From an uncultured Allobosea sp. (GTDB taxonomy: Bacteria; Pseudomonadota; Alphaproteobacteria; Rhizobiales; Beijerinckiaceae): a stretch of 64,000 bases of DNA. Made by a program: the position numbers and the translations under genes. The stretch spans positions 62,001 to 126,000 of the forward strand of contig NZ_CAMFKW010000001.1 in the NCBI RefSeq assembly GCF_945957345.1, read 5' to 3'. The stretch's first letter is position 1, and each line of letters begins with the position of its first letter. Shown in pieces: positions 24,480-32,921 of the stretch. The notes under the pieces were generated by a model. The model saw nothing but the letters and a program-made list of their open reading frames with translations, was not told where the DNA came from and ran no database searches.

Positions 24480-25766
24480 ATGTCGAACAAGCCTGAAACC
24501 AAGCTCACTCGCCGTGCCTTCTCCGCCGGCGTCGCCGCGGCACTCGCCATTGGCCCAGCGCGCGCCGCCGGCAAGACGCTGAACGTGCTCAGCCACAAGG
24601 TCCACCAGACGGTGCTCGGCAGCGGCGATGGCGACCTGATGGCCGGCTGGCGCAAGGCCAACGACGCCGAGATCGCCTTCGCGACCTTCGATTCCAATCC
24701 TTTGCAGGACCGGCTCTTCCGCGAGGCCAGCCTGAAGGAGACCGAATACGGCGTCGGCTATCTCATCGACAACCGGCCGACCTCGCAGATCGCCGCGCTG
24801 TTCGAGCCGCTCGGCCCCTATCAGGACAAGGACGCGATCGAGGATTTCGGCGATATCGCGCCCGGCCTCGTGCAGGGCATGACGGTCGACGGCAAGCTGA
24901 TCGGCATTCCCGTCCGCCATGCGACGCAAGGCCTGTTCTACAACGAGGCGCTGCTGGAGGAGGCCGGCATCACCGCCCCGCCGGCGACGCTGGAAGAGCT
25001 GATCGAGCAGGCGAAGAAGACCACCTTCACCGCCAAGGCCGGCACGCCCGTGACCGGCATGGTGCTGGCGAGCGACCTCGCCGTCTTCCCGGTGATGTTC
25101 GCCCGCGCCTATGGCGGCGATTTCATCAGTCCCGATCTCAAGCTGGTGCCGAACCGCGAGGCGCTGGAGCAGGGGCTCAGCGCGCTGCGCGGCATGTTCG
25201 AGGCGGGCAGCCTGCCGCGCAGCTATGCGACGACCAAGAATGACGATCAGGTCACCTGGCTGCAGCAGGGCCGCGCCGCCTTCACCGTGCTGCCCTTTGC
25301 CCGCGGCGCGCAGCTCAACAATGCCGAGCAGAGCAAGTTCCCCGGCAAGATCAAGGCCGTGCCCTTCCCCGGCTCCAAGGCGATCGAAGGCAAGATGCCG
25401 ATGGCCTCGGTCGTCGAGGCCTGGGCGATGGCGATCCCGAAGAACGCCAAGGACAAGGCGCTGGCCTGGAGCTTCATCAAGGAGGTCTCCAGCAAGCGCG
25501 TGACGCTGGGCATGGCGCTCAACGGCAACGGCCCGGTGCGCGTCTCGACCTATGCCGACGAGAAACTGAAGGCCGGCAACGCGCTCGCCGCCGTCGAGGC
25601 CAAGGTTCTGGCGACGGCGCGCGGCGCCTTCCCACCCTTCCCCGAGGCCGCCCGCGCGCAAGCGACCTTCCTCGAGGAAGTCCAGCTCGCCGTGCTCGGC
25701 CGCAAGCCGGTCAAGGACGCCGTCTCCGCCATCATCGAACGCGTCAAGCCGATGATGCCGGCCTGA
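24480..25766 (+). CDS. Extracellular carbohydrate-binding protein (SBP family 1) with Tat-type signal
   Basis: A 428-residue binding protein. The leader 'MSNKPETKLTRRAFSAGVAA...GPARAA' has twin arginines R11-R12 followed by A-F, a good Tat motif, with cleavage near residue 30. The mature part has the MalE-like pattern ('GIPVRHATQGLFYNEALLEEAGI' and 'AFTVLPFARGAQL'). A GAGGGAGG ribosome-binding site lies upstream of ATG 24480. The Tat signal suggests that the protein folds before export, which is uncommon but known among alphaproteobacterial sugar-binding proteins. It serves the adjacent permease pair. Confidence 0.9.
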   Translation: MSNKPETKLTRRAFSAGVAAALAIGPARAAGKTLNVLSHKVHQTVLGSGDGDLMAGWRKANDAEIAFATFDSNPLQDRLFREASLKETEYGVGYLIDNRPTSQIAALFEPLGPYQDKDAIEDFGDIAPGLVQGMTVDGKLIGIPVRHATQGLFYNEALLEEAGITAPPATLEELIEQAKKTTFTAKAGTPVTGMVLASDLAVFPVMFARAYGGDFISPDLKLVPNREALEQGLSALRGMFEAGSLPRSYATTKNDDQVTWLQQGRAAFTVLPFARGAQLNNAEQSKFPGKIKAVPFPGSKAIEGKMPMASVVEAWAMAIPKNAKDKALAWSFIKEVSSKRVTLGMALNGNGPVRVSTYADEKLKAGNALAAVEAKVLATARGAFPPFPEAARAQATFLEEVQLAVLGRKPVKDAVSAIIERVKPMMPA

Positions 25767-25840
25767 TCGCACACTCGGCCTGAGGGGCTCGTTGCCCGGC
25801 AGGCCTTTGCCCATTCGCTACACCCTGAAGGATCTTCATC

Positions 25841-27280
25841 ATGTCGACCGCCGCGACCCGCTTCATCGAGGAGCCGGCCCGCTCCATCCCCGTCTCCGCC
25901 GAATATGACGTGCTCGTCGTCGGCGGCGGCCCCTCGGGCCTCACCGCCGCGCTCGCCGCCGCCGAGGACGGCCTGCGCGTCGGGTTGATCGAGAGCCGCA
26001 GCTTCGTCGGCGGCAACATGACGATCGGCCTGCCGGTGCTCGGCTTCCTCGGCCAGAAGGGCAACCAGATCATCGACGGCCTGCCGCAGAAATTCATCGA
26101 GCGCCTGCGCCGGGAGCGCCAGGGCGCAAGCGAGCACCGACCCTGCCCGCTCCATATGGGCATCACGCTGGTCGAGCCTGAAGCCGTGAAGACGGTCGCG
26201 CTGGAGATGCTGACGGAAGCCGGCGTCGACGTGCTGTTCTACACCTTCTTCGCCGGTGCGCTGGTCGAGAACGACACGATCCGCGGCGTCATCACCGAGA
26301 GCAAGAGCGGCCGCAGCGCCATCCTCGCCAAGGTCGTGATCGATTGCAGCGGCGATGCGGACGTCGCCTACAGCGCCGGCGTGCCGACCGAGAAGGGCAA
26401 CGAGCATGGCGGCATGCAGCCGCCGACGCTGATGTTCTGCCTCGCCGGCGTCGACACCGATGCGCTGCGCCTCTCGATTGCCAATGCGCCTCCCGCCGCG
26501 CGGACCTATCTCACCGACTTCATCCCGGCCGAGTATTTCGGCCAGAACCACCAGTTCATCGTGGTCGGCATGCGCGAGCTCATGGCCAAGGCCAAGGCCG
26601 AGCGCGGCCTGCAGATCCCGAACGAGCGCACCATCATCATCACCGGCCTGAAGAAGGGCGAGGTCTGGATCAACATGACCCGCGTCAAGGGTACGGACGG
26701 CACCGATGCCCGCAGTCTGACCAAGGGCGAGATCGAGGGCCGCGCCCAGATCGACGATATCGTCACCTATCTCGTCAATTACGTGCCGGGCTTCGAGAAG
26801 GCCTATTTCACCAAGACGGCGCCCTTCCTCGGCATCCGCGAGACGCGCCGCATCCGCGGCCAATATGTGATGACGCAGGAGGACGTGCTCGCCTGCGCAC
26901 ATTTCGACGATGCCATCGCAGTGGCGAGCTATCCGATCGACATCCACCGTCCGTCCGACGATGGCTGCACGCTGATCTGGTGCGGCGACTGCTACGACAT
27001 CCCCTATCGCTCGCTGGTGCCGCAGAAGATCGCCAACCTCCTGGTTGCCGGCCGCAGCATCTCCGCGACCCATGAGGCGATGGGCGCGATCCGCGTCATG
27101 GCGACCTGCATGGCGATGGGCGAGGCGGCCGGCCGCGCCGCCAAGATCTCGGTGCGCGGCAACCGCCCGCCGGCCGATATCGACGTCGGGGAATTGCGCC
27201 GCCAGCAGCTCGAACGCGGCGTCTACCTGCGCAACCCGGACGGCACCCGCGCCGGGCCGCCGAACCGCGCCGCGGCCTGA
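25841..27280 (+). CDS. FAD-dependent oxidoreductase (FAD_oxidored / PF12831 type)
   Basis: A 479-residue flavoprotein with the dinucleotide-binding motif 'DVLVVGGGPSGLTAALAAAEDG', an FAD-binding 'ESRSFVGGNMTIGLP' segment, the second motif 'KVVIDCSGDADVAYSAGVP', and the C-terminal 'NLLVAGRSISATHEAMGAIRVMATCMAMGEAAG' (about 414-446), typical of PF12831 proteins. These are poorly characterised and often sit in sugar or polyol operons. No signal peptide is seen, so it is cytoplasmic. Its position between the transporter and the FGGY kinase / SDR pair suggests that it oxidises the imported substrate or an intermediate. The reaction itself is unknown. Confidence 0.88.
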   Translation: MSTAATRFIEEPARSIPVSAEYDVLVVGGGPSGLTAALAAAEDGLRVGLIESRSFVGGNMTIGLPVLGFLGQKGNQIIDGLPQKFIERLRRERQGASEHRPCPLHMGITLVEPEAVKTVALEMLTEAGVDVLFYTFFAGALVENDTIRGVITESKSGRSAILAKVVIDCSGDADVAYSAGVPTEKGNEHGGMQPPTLMFCLAGVDTDALRLSIANAPPAARTYLTDFIPAEYFGQNHQFIVVGMRELMAKAKAERGLQIPNERTIIITGLKKGEVWINMTRVKGTDGTDARSLTKGEIEGRAQIDDIVTYLVNYVPGFEKAYFTKTAPFLGIRETRRIRGQYVMTQEDVLACAHFDDAIAVASYPIDIHRPSDDGCTLIWCGDCYDIPYRSLVPQKIANLLVAGRSISATHEAMGAIRVMATCMAMGEAAGRAAKISVRGNRPPADIDVGELRRQQLERGVYLRNPDGTRAGPPNRAAA

Positions 27281-27281
27281 T

Positions 27282-28937
27282 ATGGCCGGCCACTTCATCG
27301 GCATCGATGTCGGCACCGGCAGCGCCCGGGCCGGCATCTTCGACCGGACGGGACGCATGCTCGCGACGGCGAAGCGCGACATCGCGCTCTATCGCGACGG
27401 GCCTGATTTCGCCGAGCAGTCGAGCGCGGATATCTGGCAGGCCGTCTGCGCCAGCGTGCGGGAGGCGATGACGCAGTCTGGGCTCAGGCCGGACGAGATC
27501 GCCGGCATCGGCTTCGACGCGACCTGCTCGCTGGTCGTGCTCGGACCGGGCGGGAAGCCGCTGCCGGTCGGAGCGCATGGAGATGCCGACCGCGACATCA
27601 TCGTCTGGATGGATCATCGCGCCATCGACCAGGCCGAGCGCATCAACGCGACCGAGCATCCGGTCCTCGCCTATGTCGGCGGCACGATCTCGCCGGAGAT
27701 GGAAACGCCGAAGCTGCTTTGGCTCAAGGAGAACTTGCCCGCGAGCTATCACACCGCCTGGCAGTTCTTCGACCTGCCGGATTTTCTGACCTGGCGCGCG
27801 ACAGGCTCGCTGGCGCGCTCGACCTGCACGGTCACCTGCAAATGGACCTATCTCGCCCATGAAGGGCACTGGGACGAGAGCTATTTCCGTAAGATCGGCC
27901 TGGGCGATCTCGCCGATGGCGGCTTCGCCCGCATCGGCACCGAGATCGTTCCCGGCGGCACCGCGCTCGGCAACGGGCTCACCGAACAGGCTGCCGCCGA
28001 ACTCGGGCTGAACCCCGGCACCCCCGTCGCCGCCGGTCTGATCGATGCCCATGCCGGCGGTGTCGGCTCGGTCGGCGTGCACTCGCCGCACGGAACGGCG
28101 CTGACCCGCATGGCCTATGTCTTCGGCACCTCGGCCTGCACCATGGCGAGCAGCGCCGAGCCGATCTTCATCCCCGGCATCTGGGGGCCCTATTTCTCGG
28201 CGATGGCGCCGGGCCTCTGGCTCAGCGAAGGCGGCCAATCCGGTGCCGGCGCCGCCATCGAGCAGCTCATCGGCTTCCACCCGGCAGCGCCCGAGGCGCA
28301 GCGCCTCGCCGAAGGCGAAGGGCTGTCATTGCCCGACTGGCTCGCGGCGCGAGCAGCCCGACATGTGGCCACCCCCTCGGAAGCGGCCTGCCTCGCCAGC
28401 GAGATCATCGTCGTGCCGGACTTCCTCGGCAACCGCTCGCCCCATGCCGATCCGCAGGCGCGGGCGGTGGTCGCCGGGCTCGGCATGGAGCGCGATCTCG
28501 ACCATCTCGTTGCGCTCTATGTCGCCGGCCTCACCGGCATCGGCTACGGCCTGCGCCAGATCATCGAAGCCAGCCGCGCCAAGGGCGCGGTCATCGAGGC
28601 GATCGTGCTCAGCGGCGGTGCGGGCCGCCATCCACTGATCCGGCAATTGCTGGCGGACTGCTCCGGATTGCCGCTGCTCGCGCCCCACGAGGTCGATCCC
28701 GTCCTGCTCGGCTCGGCCATGCTCGCAGCCACGGCCGCGAAAACCTTTCCCGGCCTCGGCGAGGCCATGACCGGTATGGCGCCCGGCGCCACCGTCTTCG
28801 CCCCGGCCGGTGGCGACATCGCCGAGCTGCACGCCCGCCGCCTTGCCGCTTTCGAAACGCTGCAGGCGGCCGCCCGCACAGCCCGCACGCTCATGCAGCC
28901 CGCGCGCCATCAAGCTCTATCGGAGACCTCGACGTGA
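27282..28937 (+). CDS. FGGY-family carbohydrate kinase (D-ribulokinase-like)
   Basis: A 551-residue kinase of the FGGY family. The N-terminal ATP-domain loop is '[15 protein letters not shown]', '[13 protein letters not shown]' is the substrate-side WMDHR motif of ribulokinases, 'VFGTSACTM' is the C-lobe phosphate motif and '[19 protein letters not shown]' the FGGY adenosine motif. The length and WMDHR motif favour the D-ribulokinase/AraB-like subgroup. The reaction is inferred to be ATP-dependent phosphorylation of a ketopentose. It starts 1 bp after the oxidoreductase stop, and its TGA overlaps the GTG of the SDR gene. Confidence 0.9.
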   Translation: MAGHFIGIDVGTGSARAGIFDRTGRMLATAKRDIALYRDGPDFAEQSSADIWQAVCASVREAMTQSGLRPDEIAGIGFDATCSLVVLGPGGKPLPVGAHGDADRDIIVWMDHRAIDQAERINATEHPVLAYVGGTISPEMETPKLLWLKENLPASYHTAWQFFDLPDFLTWRATGSLARSTCTVTCKWTYLAHEGHWDESYFRKIGLGDLADGGFARIGTEIVPGGTALGNGLTEQAAAELGLNPGTPVAAGLIDAHAGGVGSVGVHSPHGTALTRMAYVFGTSACTMASSAEPIFIPGIWGPYFSAMAPGLWLSEGGQSGAGAAIEQLIGFHPAAPEAQRLAEGEGLSLPDWLAARAARHVATPSEAACLASEIIVVPDFLGNRSPHADPQARAVVAGLGMERDLDHLVALYVAGLTGIGYGLRQIIEASRAKGAVIEAIVLSGGAGRHPLIRQLLADCSGLPLLAPHEVDPVLLGSAMLAATAAKTFPGLGEAMTGMAPGATVFAPAGGDIAELHARRLAAFETLQAAARTARTLMQPARHQALSETST

Positions 28938-29662
28938 CCCAGGACCTGACCGGAAAGACCGCCGCGATCACCGGCGCAGCCTCGGGAATCGGCCTCGCCT
29001 GCGCGAAGCGCCTGCTCGCGGCCGGCGCGCGCGTCATCCTGGTCGATCGCGACGGGGAGGCGCTGGCGCGGGCCTGCAAGCCGCTCGGCACTGCGGCCAT
29101 TCCGCTCGTCGTCGACCTGACCGACCGCGCCTCCGTCGCCGGCATGCTGCCGGCGATCCTCGACAAGGCCGGTGCGCTCGACATCTTCCATGCCAATGCC
29201 GGCTCCTATGTCGGCGGGCCAGTCAGCGAAGGCGACCCCGATGCCTGGGACCGGATGCTCAACCTCAATGTCAACGCCGTCTTCCGCAGCATCCATGCGG
29301 TGCTGCCGCATATGATCGCGCGCAAGACCGGCGACATCCTCGTCACCAGCTCGGTGGCCGGGATCGTCCCCGTGGTCTGGGAGCCCGTCTACACCGCCTC
29401 GAAACATGCGGTTCAGGCCTTCGTCCACACCCTGCGCCGCCAGGTCATCCCACATGGCCTGCGCGTCGGCGCCGTGCTGCCCGGCCCGGTGGTGACTGCC
29501 CTGATCGCCGACTGGCCGCAGGCAAAGCTCGATGCCGAGCGTGCCCGCGGCGGCCTGATCGAGGCCGAAGAGGTGGCGGAGGCCGTGCATTTCATGCTGA
29601 CCCGCCCGCGCAATGTCACCATCCGCGATCTCGTCATCCTGCCGCAGAGCACGGACCTCTAG
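28934..29662 (+). CDS. Short-chain dehydrogenase (ribitol 2-dehydrogenase-like)
   Basis: A 242-residue classical SDR with the NAD-binding '[10 protein letters not shown]', 'HANAG' (for NNAG), catalytic Ser in 'VTSSVAG' and Y-x-x-x-K as 'YTASK'. An Asp at 'LVDRD' favours NAD over NADP. The start is GTG 28934, overlapping the kinase stop. An SDR plus D-ribulokinase is the known arrangement for pentitol use, where ribitol is oxidised to D-ribulose and then phosphorylated. I therefore favour ribitol or a similar polyol, but the FAD enzyme in the same operon leaves other substrates open. Confidence 0.88.
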   Translation: MTQDLTGKTAAITGAASGIGLACAKRLLAAGARVILVDRDGEALARACKPLGTAAIPLVVDLTDRASVAGMLPAILDKAGALDIFHANAGSYVGGPVSEGDPDAWDRMLNLNVNAVFRSIHAVLPHMIARKTGDILVTSSVAGIVPVVWEPVYTASKHAVQAFVHTLRRQVIPHGLRVGAVLPGPVVTALIADWPQAKLDAERARGGLIEAEEVAEAVHFMLTRPRNVTIRDLVILPQSTDL

Positions 29663-29778
29663 ACGATCATCGCGTCACCGGAGCAACAGCCTGCATCGTG
29701 GCCGGGACCCCGGCGTCCGCGATGGGAGCGAGCTCGCGGTGCAGATTATTCTAGCCTCGCTTCTTCTTCGGGGAGCCG

Positions 29779-29919
29779 ATGCCTGGCGAGCCGTCGCCGG
29801 ACAGTCTGGACGAGGCGGCAGCAGCAGGCGGCTCGGCTGCCGCGGCAGCCGGCGGGTTGACCAATGGCGAGGCCTGCCCGTCCGAAAACCAGCCTCAATC
29901 CATGTCGCGGAAGGCATGA
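29779..29919 (+). CDS. Possible 46-residue Ala/Gly-rich protein
   Basis: A short frame starting at ATG 29779 with GGGGAG upstream encodes a protein beginning MPGEPSPDSLDEAAAAGGSA and continuing in an Ala/Gly tract. It ends by overlapping the 3' end of the convergent small gene at 29895 by 25 bp. The composition is that of a disordered acidic peptide. There is no family match I recognise, so this may be chance. The rest of 29663-29894 shows nothing else. Confidence 0.22.
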   Translation: MPGEPSPDSLDEAAAAGGSAAAAAGGLTNGEACPSENQPQSMSRKA

Positions 29920-30089
29920 CCTGCGCTGGCGACGCCTTCGATCACGCTCGGTGGCAGCAGATCCGCGGCAGCGGTCCCGTCGAAAAGCCATTCCTTGGGA
30001 TCGGCAAAGTCCGGCAGTTTCGCGCCGCTGGCGACGTAGAGCCCGATCGCAGGCTTCCTGGCGTTGAGATAGAGATCATATTGCTGCAT
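29895..30089 (-). CDS. Small hypothetical protein
   Basis: A 64-residue cytoplasmic protein, MQQYDLYLNARKPAIGLYVA then a patch with 'LPDFADPKEWLFDGTAAADLLPP'. ATG 30089 has AGGA 8 bp upstream and is preferred over ATG 30098, which almost touches the ribosome-binding site. The clear codon pattern and good ribosome-binding site support a real gene. I do not know its function. It is the last member of the minus-strand stress island, separated from the DUF2171 gene by a strong hairpin. Confidence 0.6.
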   Translation of the reverse strand: MQQYDLYLNARKPAIGLYVASGAKLPDFADPKEWLFDGTAAADLLPPSVIEGVASAGHAFRDMD

Positions 30090-30116
30090 CGGAGCCATCC
30101 TTTATTCGGACAAGAC

Positions 30117-30149
30117 GGCCGCGATCCCCCGCGTGCGAGGATCGCGGCC
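30117..30149 (-). terminator. Hairpin after the DUF2171 gene
   Basis: An 11-bp perfect inverted repeat GGCCGCGATCC (30117-30127) / GGATCGCGGCC (30139-30149) with an 11-base loop lies just past the DUF2171 stop. No good T-tract follows on the minus strand, so it may be a weak terminator or an mRNA 3'-protecting stem. Confidence 0.5.
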
Positions 30150-30156
30150 GGAAGCG

Positions 30157-30411
30157 TCAGAGGTTCACCGGCTTGCCGGAGGGCTCTTCCTCCAGCGTCA
30201 CGGCGATGTCCGCATTGGCGGAGAGGCGCACCTTGCTGCCTTCGACGCCGGCGACGAAGCCGAGCTCGATAAAGTGGTGATGGCCTTCATGCCGGCCGTA
30301 GGAATCGCTCTTCTTGAGCTTGATGCGCTCTCCCTCGACGCGGTCGACCGAACCGACATGCACACCGTCGGCCCCGACGACCTCCATGCCTTCCTTGATC
30401 CTGTCCTTCAT
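30157..30411 (-). CDS. DUF2171 domain protein
   Basis: An 84-residue small beta-rich protein: 'IKEGMEVVGADGVHVGSVDRVEGERIKLKK' followed by 'HHFIELGFVAGVEGSKVRLSANAD'. This is the DUF2171 / PRC-barrel-like fold, found in many stress-related loci of soil proteobacteria. An excellent AGGAGG ribosome-binding site precedes ATG 30411. There is no recognisable promoter in its 102 bp upstream spacer, so it is probably cotranscribed with the ClpB-like fragment gene from the sigma-54 promoter at 30781-30797. Confidence 0.8.
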   Translation of the reverse strand: MKDRIKEGMEVVGADGVHVGSVDRVEGERIKLKKSDSYGRHEGHHHFIELGFVAGVEGSKVRLSANADIAVTLEEEPSGKPVNL

Positions 30412-30513
30412 CGCGCCTTCCTCCTGGGTTGAAACCTGTCCATCGTCGAGCCCCGTGCCGGAAGACGGAGGCCCCGCCCGCCATTGCGGGTCGGAGCGAT
30501 AACCGCCAGCCGC

Positions 30514-30696
30514 TCAGGCCAGTTCCAGATCGCCCTCGTCCACCATCGCCAGCTTCTTGCCGTTGAAGATCAGGCTGCCCTTGCCGGCCGGGAGCTTCGC
30601 GGCCGCAGCGTCGTGCACGCCTTCCTCACGCGTCGCCAGCGACCGGGCGGACTGGATGAAGCCCTTGGCGCGATCGGCGTATCGTTCAGCATTCAT
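30514..30696 (-). pseudogene. ClpB-like fragment (N-terminus of ClpB joined to an unrelated-looking tail), 60 codons
   Basis: The first ~24 residues, MNAERYADRAKGFIQSARSL then ATRE, match the start of ClpB disaggregases (consensus M-N-x-E-x-Y-x-x-R-x-x-G-F-I-Q-S-A-x-x-L-A-x-R-E). The frame then departs into 'EGVHDAAAAKLPAGKGSLIFNGKKLAMVDEGDLELA' and stops. ClpB is normally about 860 residues. The simplest reading is an internal deletion of a clpB gene that kept its start and perhaps its 3' end, though a genuine small protein cannot be excluded. A GGAAGG ribosome-binding site is intact, and a sigma-54 promoter with two upstream palindromes stands in front. Confidence 0.55.
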
Positions 30697-30780
30697 CGCA
30701 TGGCCTTCCGGAACACTGTTGAACCAGGGCTCATGCCGGCGATTTCAGGCAAACCGGCTGCGCCCCTGCATTGTGTGGGG

Positions 30781-30797
30781 AGCAACCGCTATGCCAA
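30781..30797 (-). promoter_or_regulatory. Sigma-54 promoter for the ClpB-like fragment / DUF2171 unit
   Basis: On the minus strand the sequence is TTGGCATAGCGGTTGCT: a -24 GG and a -12 GC separated by exactly 10 bases, matching the sigma-54 consensus TGGCA-N7-TTGC except for position 6 of the -24 element (T for C). The predicted start of transcription is near 30770, giving a ~75 bp leader before ATG 30696. The nearer palindrome centre (30855) is 60 bp upstream of the GG. Confidence 0.8.
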
Positions 30798-30849
30798 GGC
30801 CGGCATCGAATGAATTCAAGGCGATAGACGGAAATCTAGCAGGACTCCG

Positions 30850-30885
30850 GACAAACTGTCGAGGCGCCACGGGACAATCTGTCCC
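30850..30885. promoter_or_regulatory. Tandem upstream activator sites (GACA-N3-TGTC)
   Basis: Two palindromes: GACAAACTGTC at 30850-30860 and GGGACAATCTGTCCC at 30871-30885, with centres 23 bp apart (about two helical turns). The same pair layout precedes hdeD and the bestrophin gene. They are the probable binding sites of the sigma-54 response regulator encoded at 32914-34314. Confidence 0.78.
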
Positions 30886-30899
30886 TGCGCCTGATGGCA

Positions 30900-32921
30900 T
30901 CAGCGGGCGGCGGGCAGCCAGATCGTGAAGGTCGTGCCGAGGCCCGGCTCGCTCTCGACCGAGATCTTGCCGCCCTGCCGCGTCGCCAGCATCTGGCTGA
31001 TCGACAGGCCCAGCCCGGTGCCTTCCCGCTGCTTGGTCGTGAAGAACGGATCGAAGACCTTGCGCATTACCTCCGGGGTCATGCCCGTGCCGGTATCCGA
31101 GACGTGGATCGCAACCCCATCCTGGCCGTCCATGTCGCAGTCGAAGGTGCGCAGGCCGAGGCGGCCGCCATCCGGCATCGCATGAATGGCATTGACGATC
31201 AGGTTGACCAGGACCTGCTGAAGCTCGGTGCGATTCATCATGATCGGCCGGATCGCCCGATCCTCGCGCTCGACCTCGATCGTGCTTTTCTTCAGGAGAT
31301 GCTGCACCAGCGGCAGCGTGTCGGAGATGATGCCGGCCACGGCATAATGTTCGGTATAACCGGCATATTCCTGAGGTTTGGCGAACTGGAGCAGCTTGGT
31401 CACGATCTCGGAGACGCGATCCATCTGCTGCTCGATCAGCCGGAACTCCGTCTGCGCCTGACGGGCCTCTGCGCCCATCAGCTGGCGGATCACCTCCAGA
31501 TTGCCCTGTATGACAGCGATGGGATTGTTGATCTCATGGGCGACGCCGGCGGTGATCTCGCCGATCGCGGCGAGCTTCTCGGACATCACGAGCTGCCGGG
31601 TCGTCGTCTCGAGCTGCGTCGTCGTGAGCTGGAGGGCGCGGGCGCGCTCCTCGACGCGCTGATTGAGCTCCTCGTTCCATCGCCGCAGCTCGGCGTCGCG
31701 CTCCTGCACCAGGTCGAGCAGATGGTCGAGATGAAGCGCGACTGCGCCGATCTCGTCCTTGCCGGCGACGGGGCCGGTGCGCGCCGCAGGATCGCCGCCC
31801 CGAACCCGCGCGATAGCGTCGCTCATGCGCTCCAGCGGCCGGAAGATGGCGCCGGCCCAGTGCAGAAACAGCGGCACCGTCGCGAACAGGGCGATGAGGA
31901 AAGCCGCGGCGATCGCCAGCAAGGTTTCCCGCTTGGCCTCGGTGAAGGGCTTTTCCAGGAACCCCGCATAGAGCATGCCGACGCGGCGGCCGGCGCTGTC
32001 GAGGATCGGCTCGTAGGCCGAGACGTACCAATCGTCGACGACGAAAGCGCTGTCGCGCCAGACCCTGCCCTGGTCGAGCACGGCGCTGCGGACCTCGGCC
32101 GAGACGCGCGTCCCGATGGCTCGTTGCCCCTCGAACATCCGCACGTTGGTGCTGACCCGGACATCGCCGAGGAAGAGGGTGACGGTCCCCCGGCTGCCCT
32201 CCGGCAGGCCGGAGCCGTGATAGATCAGGTCGTTGATGCCATCGACGAAGGGCAGGTTCCGGTTGAGCAGGATGCCGCCGACGAGGGCGCCGCGCTTCCC
32301 GCCGGGCAATTCAACCGGGCTCGCGCCCTGCAGCATCAGCCCGCGCGGCTCGACCGAGGCGGCGCCGGCGACGCTGCTCTCTGTCGAAACGATCTCGACG
32401 CGGGCGCGCAAGGCGAGTTCCAGAGAGATCGCGGCAAGGTCGGCTTCGTCGAAGACCTCGATGCCGGCCTTTGGATGTCCCTTGAGGGCGGAGCCGATGA
32501 CCGGCCAGTTCCAGCGGATCGGGGCGGTCCCCATCGGACGGTCGCTGACGACGACTCGCCCGTCATCGGCGACGACATAGAGGAAATCGAGGCCTCGCTC
32601 GGCAGCGACATTCGCGAGGAAGGCCGCGAGCGCGCCATTCGGCGCTTCGTCCCGGCGCAGCAGATCCTGGAAGCGCGCCGCCTCGGTAACCGCGGTGAGC
32701 TGCCCTTCCGTCGTGTCGCGGATGCGTGCGAGATACTGATGCGCGATCGTAAGGTCGTCATTGACCTTGGACAGCATCATCGCGTTGAAGCGCAGGTTCC
32801 AGCGGTAGATACCGATGCCGAGCAGGAGCGGCAGGACGATCAGCATCGGCACCAGCGCGATCGCCAGCAGGCGATAGCGCACGGACCGGCTGCGGCCGCC
32901 CCGCTCCGCCGCGCTAGACAT
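30900..32921 (-). CDS. Membrane sensor histidine kinase with large periplasmic Cache-type domain
   Basis: A 673-residue kinase. TM1 is at about 17-37, a large extracytoplasmic region (about 40-330) has a Cache-like pattern ('LDFLYVVADDGRVVVSDRPMG', 'YVSAYEPILDSAGRRVGMLYAGF'), and TM2 is at about 333-354. HAMP (355-407), a coiled coil and HisKA follow, with phospho-acceptor H462 in 'GVAHEINNPIAVIQGN'. The HATPase part has N box 'QQVLVNLIVNAIHAM', 'DTGTGM', 'FDPFFTTK' and 'GTGLGLSIS'. The architecture is that of DctB/NtrB-like kinases that phosphorylate NtrC-type regulators. It overlaps the regulator gene by 8 bp. The signal is presumably a small periplasmic molecule or envelope state. Confidence 0.92.
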   Translation of the reverse strand: MSSAAERGGRSRSVRYRLLAIALVPMLIVLPLLLGIGIYRWNLRFNAMMLSKVNDDLTIAHQYLARIRDTTEGQLTAVTEAARFQDLLRRDEAPNGALAAFLANVAAERGLDFLYVVADDGRVVVSDRPMGTAPIRWNWPVIGSALKGHPKAGIEVFDEADLAAISLELALRARVEIVSTESSVAGAASVEPRGLMLQGASPVELPGGKRGALVGGILLNRNLPFVDGINDLIYHGSGLPEGSRGTVTLFLGDVRVSTNVRMFEGQRAIGTRVSAEVRSAVLDQGRVWRDSAFVVDDWYVSAYEPILDSAGRRVGMLYAGFLEKPFTEAKRETLLAIAAAFLIALFATVPLFLHWAGAIFRPLERMSDAIARVRGGDPAARTGPVAGKDEIGAVALHLDHLLDLVQERDAELRRWNEELNQRVEERARALQLTTTQLETTTRQLVMSEKLAAIGEITAGVAHEINNPIAVIQGNLEVIRQLMGAEARQAQTEFRLIEQQMDRVSEIVTKLLQFAKPQEYAGYTEHYAVAGIISDTLPLVQHLLKKSTIEVEREDRAIRPIMMNRTELQQVLVNLIVNAIHAMPDGGRLGLRTFDCDMDGQDGVAIHVSDTGTGMTPEVMRKVFDPFFTTKQREGTGLGLSISQMLATRQGGKISVESEPGLGTTFTIWLPAAR

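Noticed and set aside
23601..25814. A 737-codon minus-strand frame opposite the sugar transporter genes
   Set aside because: Antisense to a permease and binding protein with clear family motifs; no motif of its own.
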